A stretch of DNA of 64,000 bases from Streptomyces sp. 2114.4 (GTDB lineage: Bacteria > Actinomycetota > Actinomycetes > Streptomycetales > Streptomycetaceae): positions 2,604,001 through 2,668,000 of the forward strand of contig NZ_FYEY01000001.1 in NCBI RefSeq assembly GCF_900187385.1. The letters are read 5' to 3'. Of this stretch, positions 25,782 through 34,833 are shown in pieces (positions within the stretch are counted from its first letter, which is position 1; each line of letters starts with the position of its first letter). The notes below the pieces were generated by a model. That model did no database searches, was not told where the DNA came from, and saw only the letters and a program-made list of their open reading frames with translations. A program made the position numbers and the translations under genes.

Positions 25782-27407
25782 ATGGGTGTGACTGAGCCGT
25801 CCCGGTGCCCGGGCTGCGACGAGCCGTGCGCTGCGGGAGACAACTTCTGCGGGCGGTGCGGCGCCGCTCTCCCGGCGCCCGCCGCGCCGCCGGCGTACGG
25901 CGCCCGGCCCGCGCACGGCGCCGGCGCCGTACCTCCCGTGCCGCCCCTGCCACCGGCGCCGCCCGGACCGGCGGCCGCCTACGGTGCGGTTCCGGCCGGA
26001 CCGCCGCCTCCTCCGGACCCGCAGGCCCGGCTCCCGTACGGGGACGCGGGCACGGCGCCGGTGCCCGCGCCGTCGCCGTCGCCGTCGCCGGTACCGGTGC
26101 CGGTGCCGGGCAACGCCCCGCCGCTGCCCGGCCATGCGCCCTCGGTGGCCGGTCCCGGGCCGGTCGCCGGTCCCGCGCCGGTCGCCGACCCGCCGCCGCC
26201 TGTGGGCCCGCCGGTGGACCCGCCCGCCGTGCCGCCCGTCGACCCGCGCGTCGCCGGATACGAGGCGGGCGCGGACGCGGCGGGCGCCGACGCGGCGGGC
26301 ACGGAGCCCGTCACGGCGGCCGCGGAACGGGGCGCGCCTGGCCCGGCCTCCCGTACACCAAAGGCCGCACCCGCTCCGCCCGTCGCGCCCGCCACAGCGC
26401 CCACCGCCACGCCCGCCGATGTCCCCGCGGGTGGCCCCGCACCGGTCGGTGCCCCGTCCGGCACCCCCGCCCACGGCGCCCCCGCCCACGGCACCGCCCG
26501 CTGCGCCGCCTGCCGTTCCGGCGCCGTGGGGCCGGACGGCTACTGCGAGCACTGCGGGCACGCCCGGCCCCGTGAACGCGACCACATGGAGCGCGAGTTG
26601 GCGGGCATCGCGGCGGTCAGCGACCGGGGCCACCGCCACCACCGCAACGAGGACTTCTTCGCGCTCCGTGCCGCCGCGCTCCCCGACGGCACCCCGGCCG
26701 TGGTCGCGGTGGTCTGTGACGGCGTCTCCTCGGCGACCCGCCCCGACGAGGCGTCCACGGCGGCGTCCGAGGCCGCCGGCGAGGCGCTGCGGACGTCGCT
26801 GCCGCGCGGTACCCACCCCCAGCAGGCCATGCACGAGGCCATCCTGGCGGCCTCCTCGGCCGTCGACGCGCTGGCTCCCGACTCCTCCTCGGCGCATGAT
26901 GAACACCGCCAACAGAACGCCCCGGCCTGCACCTTCGTCGGTGCGGTGGTCGGCGGCGGGCTGCTGACCGTCGGCTGGGTCGGCGACAGCCGCGCCTACT
27001 GGATCCCCAACGACCGTACGGCGCCGCCCGCCCGGCTCACCGAGGACGACTCCTGGGCCGCCCAGATGGTCGCCAACAACCTGATGTCCGAGGCCGAGGC
27101 GAACGCCGACGAGCGAGCGCACGCCATCACCGGCTGGCTCGGCGCGGACGCGTACGAGGTCGAGCCGCACACCGTCACGTTCCAGCCGGACGGGCCCGGT
27201 GTCGTGGTGGTGTGCACCGACGGGCTGTGGAACTACGCCGAGTCCGCGGAGCAGATGGCCGCGGTGCTGCCGTACGACGCGCCCAGCAGGCCGCTGGAGA
27301 GCGCCCGCACGCTGGTCACCCACGCCCTCGACGGCGGCGGGCACGACAACGTAACGGTGGCTCTGGTGCCGTTCCCGGCCCCCGCGGGACGGGCAGGATC
27401 GGCCTGA
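25782..27407 (+). CDS. PP2C-type serine/threonine phosphatase with two zinc ribbons
   Basis: A 541-residue protein starting 1 nt after the pknG stop. Zinc ribbon 1 (CPGCDEPC, then CGRCG) covers residues about 9-32; a 200-residue Pro/Ala/Val-rich disordered linker follows; zinc ribbon 2 (CAACRSG, CEHCG) sits near 245-265. The PP2C domain has its metal-binding motifs: SDRGHRHHRNEDFF, VVCDGVSS, VGWVGDSRAYW, AITGWLGAD and CTDGLWNY, GGHDNVTVALV. It should oppose PknG by removing phosphate from the same targets. Sharing of zinc-ribbon modules with the kinase and FHA protein suggests the three proteins co-assemble. Confidence 0.92.
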   Translation: MGVTEPSRCPGCDEPCAAGDNFCGRCGAALPAPAAPPAYGARPAHGAGAVPPVPPLPPAPPGPAAAYGAVPAGPPPPPDPQARLPYGDAGTAPVPAPSPSPSPVPVPVPGNAPPLPGHAPSVAGPGPVAGPAPVADPPPPVGPPVDPPAVPPVDPRVAGYEAGADAAGADAAGTEPVTAAAERGAPGPASRTPKAAPAPPVAPATAPTATPADVPAGGPAPVGAPSGTPAHGAPAHGTARCAACRSGAVGPDGYCEHCGHARPRERDHMERELAGIAAVSDRGHRHHRNEDFFALRAAALPDGTPAVVAVVCDGVSSATRPDEASTAASEAAGEALRTSLPRGTHPQQAMHEAILAASSAVDALAPDSSSAHDEHRQQNAPACTFVGAVVGGGLLTVGWVGDSRAYWIPNDRTAPPARLTEDDSWAAQMVANNLMSEAEANADERAHAITGWLGADAYEVEPHTVTFQPDGPGVVVVCTDGLWNYAESAEQMAAVLPYDAPSRPLESARTLVTHALDGGGHDNVTVALVPFPAPAGRAGSA

Positions 27408-27463
27408 CCGGCTCACCACCGCCCCGGTGGGATGCCGGTTCGGAGAGCGGTTCGGATGACGGC

Positions 27464-27529
27464 GGGGCGCACGGCACAGGGCGCGACGTACGCGGTACGG
27501 CGCGCCCTGTGTCCGAAAACGTGCGCCCC
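27464..27529. terminator. Imperfect long hairpin between the PP2C and vWA genes
   Basis: GGGGCGCAC and ACAGGGCGCG on the left pair with CGCGCCCTGT and GTGCGCCCC on the right around a 15-nt loop. It lies in the only large gap (230 nt) of this gene run and may be a terminator or attenuator separating the vWA-FHA pair from the kinase-phosphatase block. Confidence 0.55.
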
Positions 27530-27548
27530 CGCACCACGCACCACGCCT

Positions 27549-27586
27549 GACGCAGCACGCACGACGCAGCACGCACGACGCAGCAC
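27549..27586. repeat. 14-bp tandem repeat
   Basis: GACGCAGCACGCAC is repeated twice exactly, followed by a 10-nt third copy, just upstream of the vWA gene. Noncoding; no function seen. Confidence 0.8.
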
Positions 27587-27637
27587 GGCCCCGACAGCCC
27601 CGATCGACCGGTTACGGCGTCTCAAGGAGCGGAACGG

Positions 27638-28990
27638 ATGGCCCACTTCACCAAGTCCCGTGTGCCGCGCTTCTGCGCCGAGGTGTACCAGAACCCCTAC
27701 CTGCCCGAAGGCGGGCGCGAGGTGCACGCCATCGTGACGGTCACCGCGACCGGGGGCGGCACGACCGGGGGCCGGCCGGTCCGTCCGGCGGGCACCGGCG
27801 GCCCGGACGCCGGAGTGGTGATCATGGTGGACTGCTCCGGGTCGATGGACCATCCGCCGGAGAAGATGCGCGGCGCCCGGGAGGCGACGGCCGCCGCCAT
27901 CGACACCGTGCGCGACGGTGCCGGCTTCGCGGTGGTGGCCGGAAATCACCGGGCCGCCGAGATCTTCCCCGGCGACGGCAAGCTGGCCGTGGCCGGTGCG
28001 GCCACCCGCGCGCGGGCGAAGGAAGCGCTGCGGAAGCTGAGCGCGGGCGGCGGTACGGCCATCGGGACCTGGCTGCGGCTGACCGCCCGGCTGCTGTCGG
28101 GGGCCGCGGTGGGTGTCCGGCACGCCGTGCTGCTCACCGACGGCCGCAATGAACACGAGTCACCGCAGGAGCTGCGCGCCGCCCTGGACGCCTGCGCCGG
28201 CTCCTTCACCTGCGACGCCCGCGGTGTCGGCACGGACTGGGAGGTCAAGGAGGTCACCCGGATCGCCTCGGCGCTGCTCGGCACCGCCGATATCGTCGCC
28301 GATCCGGCGCACCTCGCCGCCGACTTCACCCGGCTGATGGAGAGGGCGATGGGCAAGGAGATCGCCGATGTCACCCTGCGGCTGTGGACCCCGCTGGGCG
28401 CCGAGACCGTCTTCGTCCGGCAAGTGGCGCCCGCCGTGGCGGACTTGACGGGCCGGCGCCGGGATTCCGGCCCGCGGTCGGGGGACTATCCGACCGGCTC
28501 CTGGGGTGACGAGTCCCGCGACTACCACCTCTGCCTGCGGGTCCCCGCGGCCGCCGTCGGCCAGGAAATGCTGGCCGGCCGCGTCTCGCTGATCATCTCC
28601 GCACCGGACGGCCCCGCCCCGTGCGCCACCCCGCCGCGGCGGCTGGCACAGGGGCTCGTACGCGCCGTGTGGACGGACGATGTGACTGCTTCCACATCGA
28701 TCGATCCGCAGGTCGCGCACTACACAGGACAGGCGGAACTGGCATATCTCATCCAGCAGGGACTGGATGCCCGTAAGTCGGGTGATACCGAAGGCGCCAC
28801 GGCGAAATTGGGCCGTGCGGTGCAGCTCGCAGGCGCCTCGGGGAACGAGGAGACTGCGAAACTCCTTGCGAAGGTGGTGGACGTCGTCGATGCGGCGACC
28901 GGTACTGTGCGACTGAAGGCGAAGGTCGCCGAGGCGGACGAGATGACTCTCGAGACGCGCTCGACGAAAACCGTTCGCATGAAGAATTAG
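27638..28990 (+). CDS. von Willebrand factor A domain protein of the PknG operon
   Basis: A 450-residue cytoplasmic protein; AAGGAG precedes ATG 27638 by 8 nt. The vWA domain spans about residues 60-240 with a complete metal-ion-dependent adhesion site: VDCSGSMD (residues about 68-75), a downstream Thr in GGGTAIGTW and the LLTDGRNEHE block. A beta-rich domain follows, then a helical, TPR-like C-terminus. The extreme tail, ETRSTKTVRMKN, is rich in Thr and Ser and could be a phosphorylation site read by the FHA protein encoded next; that is speculation. The unit probably scaffolds protein interactions in the kinase pathway. Confidence 0.85.
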   Translation: MAHFTKSRVPRFCAEVYQNPYLPEGGREVHAIVTVTATGGGTTGGRPVRPAGTGGPDAGVVIMVDCSGSMDHPPEKMRGAREATAAAIDTVRDGAGFAVVAGNHRAAEIFPGDGKLAVAGAATRARAKEALRKLSAGGGTAIGTWLRLTARLLSGAAVGVRHAVLLTDGRNEHESPQELRAALDACAGSFTCDARGVGTDWEVKEVTRIASALLGTADIVADPAHLAADFTRLMERAMGKEIADVTLRLWTPLGAETVFVRQVAPAVADLTGRRRDSGPRSGDYPTGSWGDESRDYHLCLRVPAAAVGQEMLAGRVSLIISAPDGPAPCATPPRRLAQGLVRAVWTDDVTASTSIDPQVAHYTGQAELAYLIQQGLDARKSGDTEGATAKLGRAVQLAGASGNEETAKLLAKVVDVVDAATGTVRLKAKVAEADEMTLETRSTKTVRMKN

Positions 28991-29050
28991 CCACGATCAG
29001 TACCGAGCAGTTCCACCGCAGCACATCGGTACGGAGGGGGAAGAACCGAC

Positions 29051-30696
29051 ATGCCGACCTGCCCGAGCGGCCACCAGTCGGTGGCCGAAGACTGGTGCGA
29101 GGTGTGCGGCCAGCGGATGGCGGGCGCTGTGCCCCCGCCGCCCTCCTTGCCTGCAGGTTTCCTGAACACGCCGCCCGGCCCACCGCCCGGACAGCCCGGT
29201 CCGCCCCCGGCCAACCCGGCCCTCCGCCCGGACAGCCCGGTCCGCCGCCCGGACAGCCCGGTCCGCCGCCCGGCGGCCCCGGTCCGGGCCCCGGTTTCGG
29301 TGGTCCCGGCGCTCCGGACGGCCCGGGCGGCCAAGGTGGTCAGGGAGGCCAGGACGGCCAGGGCGGTTACGGCTTCCCGCCCCCCGCACCCGGTCCCGGC
29401 GGCCCCGGCACCCAGGGCGGCCAGGACGGCTACGGCTTCCCGCCGCCGGCCCCCGGCCCCGCGGCCCCCGGTCCCGGCACCCAGGGCGGTCAGGGAAACC
29501 CGGGCGGTCAGGGCGGCTACGGCTTCCCGCCGCCCGCACCGGGCCCCCAGGGCGGACCCGGTCAGCCCGGCCAGGCCGGCCAGTCCGAGACGTGCCCCCA
29601 GTGCGGTACCCCGCGTGAGGCGATGGCGCCGTTCTGTGAGGGCTGCCGCTACAACTTCCTCACCAACTCCCCGACGTCCTACGCGCCGCCGCCCACCCAG
29701 CAGCCGGGCCCGCAGGGCGGCCAGGGCGGCTATGGCTTCCCGCCGCCCGCACCCGGCCCGCAGGGCGGCCAGGACGGCTACGGCTTCCCGCCGCCGCAGC
29801 AGCCCCAGCCCCCGCACGGCATGCCCCCCGGCGGCCCCGGCCGGCCCGGCCCCGGCGGGTTTCCCGACCAGCCCGGCCCCGGCGGTCCCGGTCAGCCTGG
29901 CCCCGGCGGCTTCCCCGGCATGCCCGGCCCCGGCCCGGCCGGTCAGCCCGGCCCGCCGCCGCAGCAGCAGGGCGGCGACGACTGGACGCTGAATCCGCCG
30001 AGCGCCCAGGCCGGACCCCCGCCGATGGCACCCGCACCGCCCGGACCGGGCCCGCAGGCCCCGTTCGAGCAGCCGTCGCCGTTCCCGGCGCAGCCGCAGG
30101 CCCCGTACGAGCAGCAGCCGCAGGCTCCGTTCGAGCAGCAGCAGCCCGGCCCGTACGAGCAGCCGCAGCAGTCCGCGCCGTACGAGCAGCAGCAGATGCC
30201 GCCGCAGCAGCCCGGACCCGACCAGCAGTGGAACGGCGGCCCCGGCCAGGGGCCCGCGGCACCGCCGCAGGGTCCGCAGCCGGTCGTCGGCAACGGCTGG
30301 GTGGTGGCGATCACGCCGGACCGCGAGTACTTCATGGCGATGATGGGCCGCAGCGGCCCGGAGGCGGCGGGGCTCAATCTGCCCTCGTACTCCCCCGAGC
30401 AGGTGCTCCCGCTCGCCAACGGACAGATCGCGGTCGGCCGCCGCCGGAACAGCACCGGTGAGGCCCCGGACATCGATCTGGGCAGCGCGCCGGAGGACCC
30501 GGGCGTCTCGCACCAGCACGCGCTGCTGGTGCAGCAGCAGGACGGCAGCTGGGCGGTGGTGGACCAGAACTCCACCAACGGCACGACGATCAACCTCGCC
30601 GAGGACCCCATCCAGCCCTATGTACCGGTGCCACTCCATGAGGGCGACCGGGTGCACGTCGGTGCCTGGACGACGCTGACCGTCCGCCGCGGCTGA
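29051..30696 (+). CDS. Zinc-ribbon / Pro-Gly-rich / FHA domain protein, apparently frameshifted
   Basis: Phosphothreonine-reader protein of the PknG operon. ATG 29051 (after GGAGGGGG) opens a zinc ribbon (CPSGHQSVAEDWCEVCG). Coding then continues in another frame from about 29210: GQPGPPPGQPG repeats, a second zinc ribbon (CPQCG ... CEGCRYN, near nt 29590-29650), a 200-residue Pro/Gln/Gly linker, and a C-terminal FHA domain (GRRR, PGVSHQHALL, NSTNGT). The two frames join if one C is added to the C-run at 29204-29208, restoring the GPPPGQPGPP repeat and giving about 548 residues. This could be a true mutation or a homopolymer sequencing error. FHA ligand is probably a PknG-phosphorylated protein. 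Confidence 0.8.
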
Positions 30697-30720
30697 CCCT
30701 CGGCGGACCACCGAGCGACC

Positions 30721-30750
30721 CCGGGGCGTGATCAACGGATCACGCCCCGG
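30721..30750. terminator. Terminator after the FHA gene
   Basis: CCGGGGCGTGAT and its exact complement enclose a 6-nt loop, 24 nt downstream of the FHA stop codon. It marks the end of the signalling operon. Confidence 0.85.
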
Positions 30751-30873
30751 CCGCACTTCCGACCGCATTCCGGCCGCTTTTCCCGCTGCCCTCCCGGTCG
30801 CCGTTCCGGGCGTGAGGGGCCTCTCCGTCCTACGACCGAAGTCCTCGGCCGGGGCGTCTGCCACCATGGACGG

Positions 30874-31278
30874 GTGAACAAGATTCCACGCGGCACGCTC
30901 GAGGAGCAGACCTTCTACGAACAGGTCGGTGGCGAGGAGACCTTCCGGCGCCTGGTACACCGCTTCTACCAGGGAGTCGCCGAGGACCCGCTGCTGCGGC
31001 CGATGTACCCGGAGGAGGACCTGGGCCCGGCCGAGGAGCGGCTGGCGCTCTTCCTCATGCAGTACTGGGGCGGCCCCCGTACGTACAGCGACGGACGCGG
31101 ACACCCGCGGCTGCGGATGCGGCACGCCCCCTTCACCGTCGACCGGGCCGCCCACGACGCCTGGCTGCGCCACATGCGGGACGCGGTGGACTCCCTCGAC
31201 CTGTCCGAGGCGCACGCCACGCAGCTGTGGAACTACCTCACGTACGCGGCCGCCACAATGATCAACACCGCGGACTGA
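30874..31278 (+). CDS. glbO: Truncated haemoglobin, group II (GlbO type)
   Basis: A 134-residue globin. Group II features are visible: the short helix A, FYEQVGGEETFRRLVHRFY, YPEEDLGPAEERL, and the conserved MQYWGGPRTYSD segment containing the Trp G8 region; the proximal His is in LRMRHAPF. Such proteins bind O2 or NO and are linked to oxidative or nitrosative protection. The GTG start at 30874 has only a weak ribosome site; ATG 30866 is out of frame with an immediate stop. Confidence 0.93.
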   Translation: MNKIPRGTLEEQTFYEQVGGEETFRRLVHRFYQGVAEDPLLRPMYPEEDLGPAEERLALFLMQYWGGPRTYSDGRGHPRLRMRHAPFTVDRAAHDAWLRHMRDAVDSLDLSEAHATQLWNYLTYAAATMINTAD

Positions 31279-31360
31279 CACGGCCGTACGCGCGTCGGCG
31301 CGGGCTGACACGGTCGTACACAGGGCGGCGCGGGCTGACACCTCGTACGCGCCCCGGCGC
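31271..31360. repeat. 30-bp tandem repeat overlapping the glbO stop
   Basis: Three successive degenerate 30-bp units share CGG(A/G)CTGACAC and a following CGTAC core (31271, 31301, 31331). The first contains the glbO stop codon. Further GC-rich inverted segments fill the space to the next gene. Confidence 0.6.
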
Positions 31361-31427
31361 AAGCCGGTCAGCGCCGCCGCGGGCCGGTCGGCGTCGGCGC
31401 CGGTCAGCCGTCCGCCCCGCCGCCTCG

Positions 31428-32228
31428 TCAGGCAGGCGTCACCGTGAGCCCCGAGAGCCCCGTCAGACCCTCCGGGCCCCCGGTCCGTACGGCGACCGAC
31501 CCGTACGGGGTGCTGAGCCGCAGCCAGCCGCCCGCGGACAGCAGGCTCAGCGGCTGGGGCTGCGGTGCGGTGACGGGGTCAGCGGCTCCGGGAGACGTAC
31601 CGCCCCCCACGAGCGCACCCGCGCGCACCGGGCGCAGGAAGCCCAGCGAGTGCGCGGCATGGGCGGCGCGCAGCGGAAGGTGGGTGTCGCCGAGGGTCCG
31701 CGACCAGATCTCCCGGCCGATACGGTCCCGTTCGCCGCGGTTGCGGTGCTGCGGCGGCAACGCCTCGTCCCGGGCCCGGAATTCGGCGACCGCGCCGGCC
31801 ACCGCACGCACCAGCGCCTCGGGCGCGGGCAGTCCCGGCACCCGCTGCCAGCCGCCGCGCGGCGGCAGCAGCCCGGTCCAGGGCGGGCCGGTGACCGCGG
31901 CGGGCACGGTCACCACGCCCGCCGGCTCCTCGATGCCTTCGAGAAGCGCGCCGGCCAAGACGGTCGCGTCCACAGCGGTGTGCCGGACGCCCGGAGTACC
32001 GCTCCCGGCGTCCGGTGTGCTGTTCCCGGCCTCCCCGGAGCTGTCCCCGGCGAGCCGGGCGGTGCGGATCGCCAGCACCTCGAAGGACGGCGGGCGGCCG
32101 AAGACGGCAAGCACCCCGCCATCGGCCTGGAGGCGTACCGCGGCGGCCTTGTCGTAGTGGATCAGCCGGGCGAGGAAGGCGGCGAGATCCGCCGCCTCCC
32201 CCGCGTCGGCCAGGTGCAGCACCGTCAT
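31428..32228 (-). CDS. Conserved actinobacterial hypothetical protein
   Basis: A 266-residue soluble protein starting MTVLHLADAGEAADLAAFLARLIHYDKAAAVRLQ. No catalytic motif or membrane segment is visible. Its ATG overlaps the stop of the thioesterase gene (ATGA), making it the third gene of the ettA operon. Proteins with this N-terminus are regularly found after the thioesterase gene in Streptomyces; I know of no established function. Confidence 0.75.
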   Translation of the reverse strand: MTVLHLADAGEAADLAAFLARLIHYDKAAAVRLQADGGVLAVFGRPPSFEVLAIRTARLAGDSSGEAGNSTPDAGSGTPGVRHTAVDATVLAGALLEGIEEPAGVVTVPAAVTGPPWTGLLPPRGGWQRVPGLPAPEALVRAVAGAVAEFRARDEALPPQHRNRGERDRIGREIWSRTLGDTHLPLRAAHAAHSLGFLRPVRAGALVGGGTSPGAADPVTAPQPQPLSLLSAGGWLRLSTPYGSVAVRTGGPEGLTGLSGLTVTPA

Positions 32229-32671
32229 ACCGCGACGGTTCCCTTCGGTTGCGACGTCTGGTGCGAGGCGTCGTCCAGATACTCCTTGAGGATCGCCTTC
32301 TCCTCCGCGGTGAGGCGGCGCGGACGCTCCTCGGTGAAGTTGTACGGGACGACGACGGTCGAGGCGCGCAGGTAGAGCGTGTCCTCGTCCTTGACCTCGT
32401 AGCCGACCGTCATCGACGCGGCGCTGATCTTCGTCACCCACAGTTCGACGGTCACCGGGGCGGGCCGGTGCACCAGCGGCCGCACATAGTCGATCTCGTG
32501 CCGGGCGACGACCGAGCCGCCCGTGAACGACGGACTGCCGCCCCCCGGCGCCAGCCGGCGCATGAAGTCGATCCGCGCCTCTTCGAGGTAGCGGACGAAC
32601 ACCGCGTTGTTGACATGGCCGAAGGCGTCCATGTCCGACCAGCGCAGGGGGCAGGAGTAGAGGTGACGCAC
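32225..32671 (-). CDS. Acyl-CoA thioesterase, hotdog-fold 4HBT family
   Basis: A 148-residue hotdog protein. The catalytic segment RWSDMDAFGHVNNAVFVRYLEEAR (residues about 10-33; Asp followed by HVNN) is diagnostic of the 4-hydroxybenzoyl-CoA/YbgC thioesterase family, which hydrolyses acyl-CoA thioesters. GTG 32671 lies 5 nt after the ettA stop, and the stop overlaps the next gene, so it is translationally coupled in an ettA-thioesterase-hypothetical operon. Confidence 0.88.
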   Translation of the reverse strand: MRHLYSCPLRWSDMDAFGHVNNAVFVRYLEEARIDFMRRLAPGGGSPSFTGGSVVARHEIDYVRPLVHRPAPVTVELWVTKISAASMTVGYEVKDEDTLYLRASTVVVPYNFTEERPRRLTAEEKAILKEYLDDASHQTSQPKGTVAV

Positions 32672-32676
32672 GGCGG

Positions 32677-34341
32677 TCAGCCCCGGGTCAGCTTCTTGTA
32701 CGTGGCGCGGTGCGGACGGGCCGCGTCCGCACCGAGGCGCTCGACCTTGTTCTTCTCGTACGACTCGAAGTTGCCCTCGAACCAGAACCACTTGGACTCG
32801 CCCTCGTACGCCAGGATGTGCGTGGCGACGCGGTCGAGGAACCAGCGGTCGTGGGAGACGACCACGGCGCAGCCCGGGAACTCCAGCAGCGCGTTCTCCA
32901 GCGAGGACAGGGTCTCGACGTCGAGGTCGTTGGTCGGCTCGTCGAGGAGCAGCAGGTTGCCGCCCTGCTTGAGGGTGAGCGCCAGGTTGAGGCGGTTGCG
33001 CTCACCACCGGAGAGCACCCCGGCCGGCTTCTGCTGGTCCGGACCCTTGAAGCCGAACGCGGACACATAGGCGCGCGAGGGCATCTCGACCTGGCCGACG
33101 TTGATGTAGTCGAGCTCGTCGGAGACCACGGCCCACAGGGTCTTCTTGGGGTCGATGTTCTCGCGGCTCTGGTCGACGTAGGAGATCTTGACGGTCTCGC
33201 CGACCTTGATGTCACCGGAGTCCGGGGTCTCCAGGCCCTGGAGCATCTTGAACAGCGTGGTCTTGCCGGCGCCGTTCGGGCCGATGACGCCGACGATGCC
33301 GTTACGGGGCAGGGTGAAGCTCAGGTCGTCGATCAGGACCTTCTCGCCGAAGGCCTTGTTGAGCTTGTCGACCTCGACGACGACATTGCCCAGACGCGGG
33401 CCCGGCGGGATCTGGATCTCCTCGAAGTCCAGCTTCCGCATCTTGTCGGCCTCGGCGGCCATTTCCTCGTAACGGGCCAGTCGCGACTTGGACTTGGCCT
33501 GCCGCCCCTTGGCGTTGGAGCGCACCCACTCCAGTTCTTCCTTCAGACGCTTGGCGCGCTTGGCGTCCTTCTGCCCCTCGACCTTGAGACGGGTCTCCTT
33601 GGTCTCCAGGTACTTGGAGTAGTTGCCCTCGTAGCCGTGCAGGCGGCCGCGGTCGACCTCGCAGATCCACTGGGCGACGTGGTCGAGGAAGTACCGGTCG
33701 TGGGTGACGGCGACGACGGTGCCGGGGTACTTCGCGAGGTGCTGCTCCAGCCACTGCACGGACTCGGCGTCCAGGTGGTTGGTGGGCTCGTCGAGGAGCA
33801 GCAGGTCGGGGGCCTCCAGCAGCAGCTTGCACAGCGCGACGCGGCGGCGCTCACCACCGGAGAGGTTGGTGACCGGCCAGTCGCCGGGCGGGCAGCCCAG
33901 CGCGTCCATGGCCTGCTCGAGCTGGGTGTCCAGGTCCCAGGCGTTGGCGTGGTCGAGGTCCTCCTGGAGCTTGCCCATCTCCTCCATCAGCGCGTCGGAG
34001 TAGTCGGTCGCCATCAGCTCGGCGACCTCGTTGAAGCGGTGGAGCTTGCCCATGATCTCGGCAGCGCCGTCCTGCACGTTCTGCAGCACCGTCTTGGACT
34101 CGTCCAGCGGCGGCTCCTGCAGGAGCATGCCGACGGTGTAGCCGGGGGAGAGGAAAGCGTCACCGTTCGACGGCTGCTCAAGACCGGCCATGATCTTCAG
34201 CACCGTGGACTTGCCGGCGCCGTTGGGACCCACGACACCGATCTTTGCGCCCGGCAGGAAGCTCAGCGTCACGTCATCGAGGATGACCTTGTCGCCGTGC
34301 GCCTTGCGCGCCTTGCGCATCGTGTAGATGTACTCAGCCAA
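32677..34341 (-). CDS. ettA: Energy-dependent translational throttle protein EttA (ABC-F ATPase)
   Basis: A 554-residue ABC-F protein that binds the ribosomal E site and gates translation according to ATP/ADP ratio. Two ATPase domains are present: Walker A GPNGAGKST in both halves, signatures LSGGERRRVALCK and LSGGERNRLNLAL, Walker B LLLLDEPTNHLDAE and LLLLDEPTNDLDVE, joined by a basic linker and carrying the EttA arm. The start is taken as TTG 34341 (reading MAEYIYTMRKARKAHGDK), because the family begins exactly there; the ribosome site is weak. Confidence 0.93.
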   Translation of the reverse strand: MAEYIYTMRKARKAHGDKVILDDVTLSFLPGAKIGVVGPNGAGKSTVLKIMAGLEQPSNGDAFLSPGYTVGMLLQEPPLDESKTVLQNVQDGAAEIMGKLHRFNEVAELMATDYSDALMEEMGKLQEDLDHANAWDLDTQLEQAMDALGCPPGDWPVTNLSGGERRRVALCKLLLEAPDLLLLDEPTNHLDAESVQWLEQHLAKYPGTVVAVTHDRYFLDHVAQWICEVDRGRLHGYEGNYSKYLETKETRLKVEGQKDAKRAKRLKEELEWVRSNAKGRQAKSKSRLARYEEMAAEADKMRKLDFEEIQIPPGPRLGNVVVEVDKLNKAFGEKVLIDDLSFTLPRNGIVGVIGPNGAGKTTLFKMLQGLETPDSGDIKVGETVKISYVDQSRENIDPKKTLWAVVSDELDYINVGQVEMPSRAYVSAFGFKGPDQQKPAGVLSGGERNRLNLALTLKQGGNLLLLDEPTNDLDVETLSSLENALLEFPGCAVVVSHDRWFLDRVATHILAYEGESKWFWFEGNFESYEKNKVERLGADAARPHRATYKKLTRG

Positions 34342-34833
34342 GAGAAACCGTCCGGCAGATTTGGATGGATCAGGGTCTGTGCGGCACCGCCCCAGGGCCG
34401 TCATACGCCGTGACCATGGGAAGGGCAGATACACCCATCTTGCCGTACGCCTGTGCTCTGGCGGAAACGAGTAGGTCAGAGCGCCCCTGCTCAGCGCCGA
34501 CCCGCGACGAGGCGGTGTCCGCCCGGTTGCCCTCTGTCAGCGTTCTGCCCGCGTTGATCACTGTTGAGCGGCGTGCGGCGTGCGGCGCGCGGCGAGCTTT
34601 TCCGCTGTGCCCGGCGTCCGCCCCCCGGGCCGCGCTTCCCCGCGGGAGGAAGCGGCCCGGTGGCGCCGGACGCGGAAGGCCCCGGAGCGCCGTCGCGCTC
34701 CGGGGCCTTCCTGCCGACCGACGGCCGCTCGCTCACCCTGAGGTAACCGAGCGGCCGCCGGTGGTCGCTGTTCGCCGGCTCTCAACGGCTCCGGTCAGGT
34801 ACCACCGGACGCCGGGTCACCGGGTCCCTGGCG
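34342..34833. other. Intergenic region upstream of ettA with one terminator
   Basis: About 490 nt without a convincing gene. It should contain the ettA promoter (34342-34560) and holds the strong hairpin listed separately at 34674-34711. Several short reading frames occur, but none has a ribosome site plus plausible codon bias. Confidence 0.6.
34674..34711. terminator. Strong hairpin terminator
   Basis: GGAAGGCCCCGGAGCGC, a 4-nt CGTC loop, and the exact 17-nt complement. It lies between the minus-strand surface-protein gene (stop 34834) and the ettA promoter, and likely terminates the former. Confidence 0.85.

Noticed and set aside
27549..27586. CRISPR-like array
   Set aside because: Units of 14 bp are directly adjacent without spacers, and there are no cas genes in the window.
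30700..30870. Riboswitch or attenuator upstream of the globin gene
   Set aside because: Only a simple terminator hairpin is visible; no conserved riboswitch elements.
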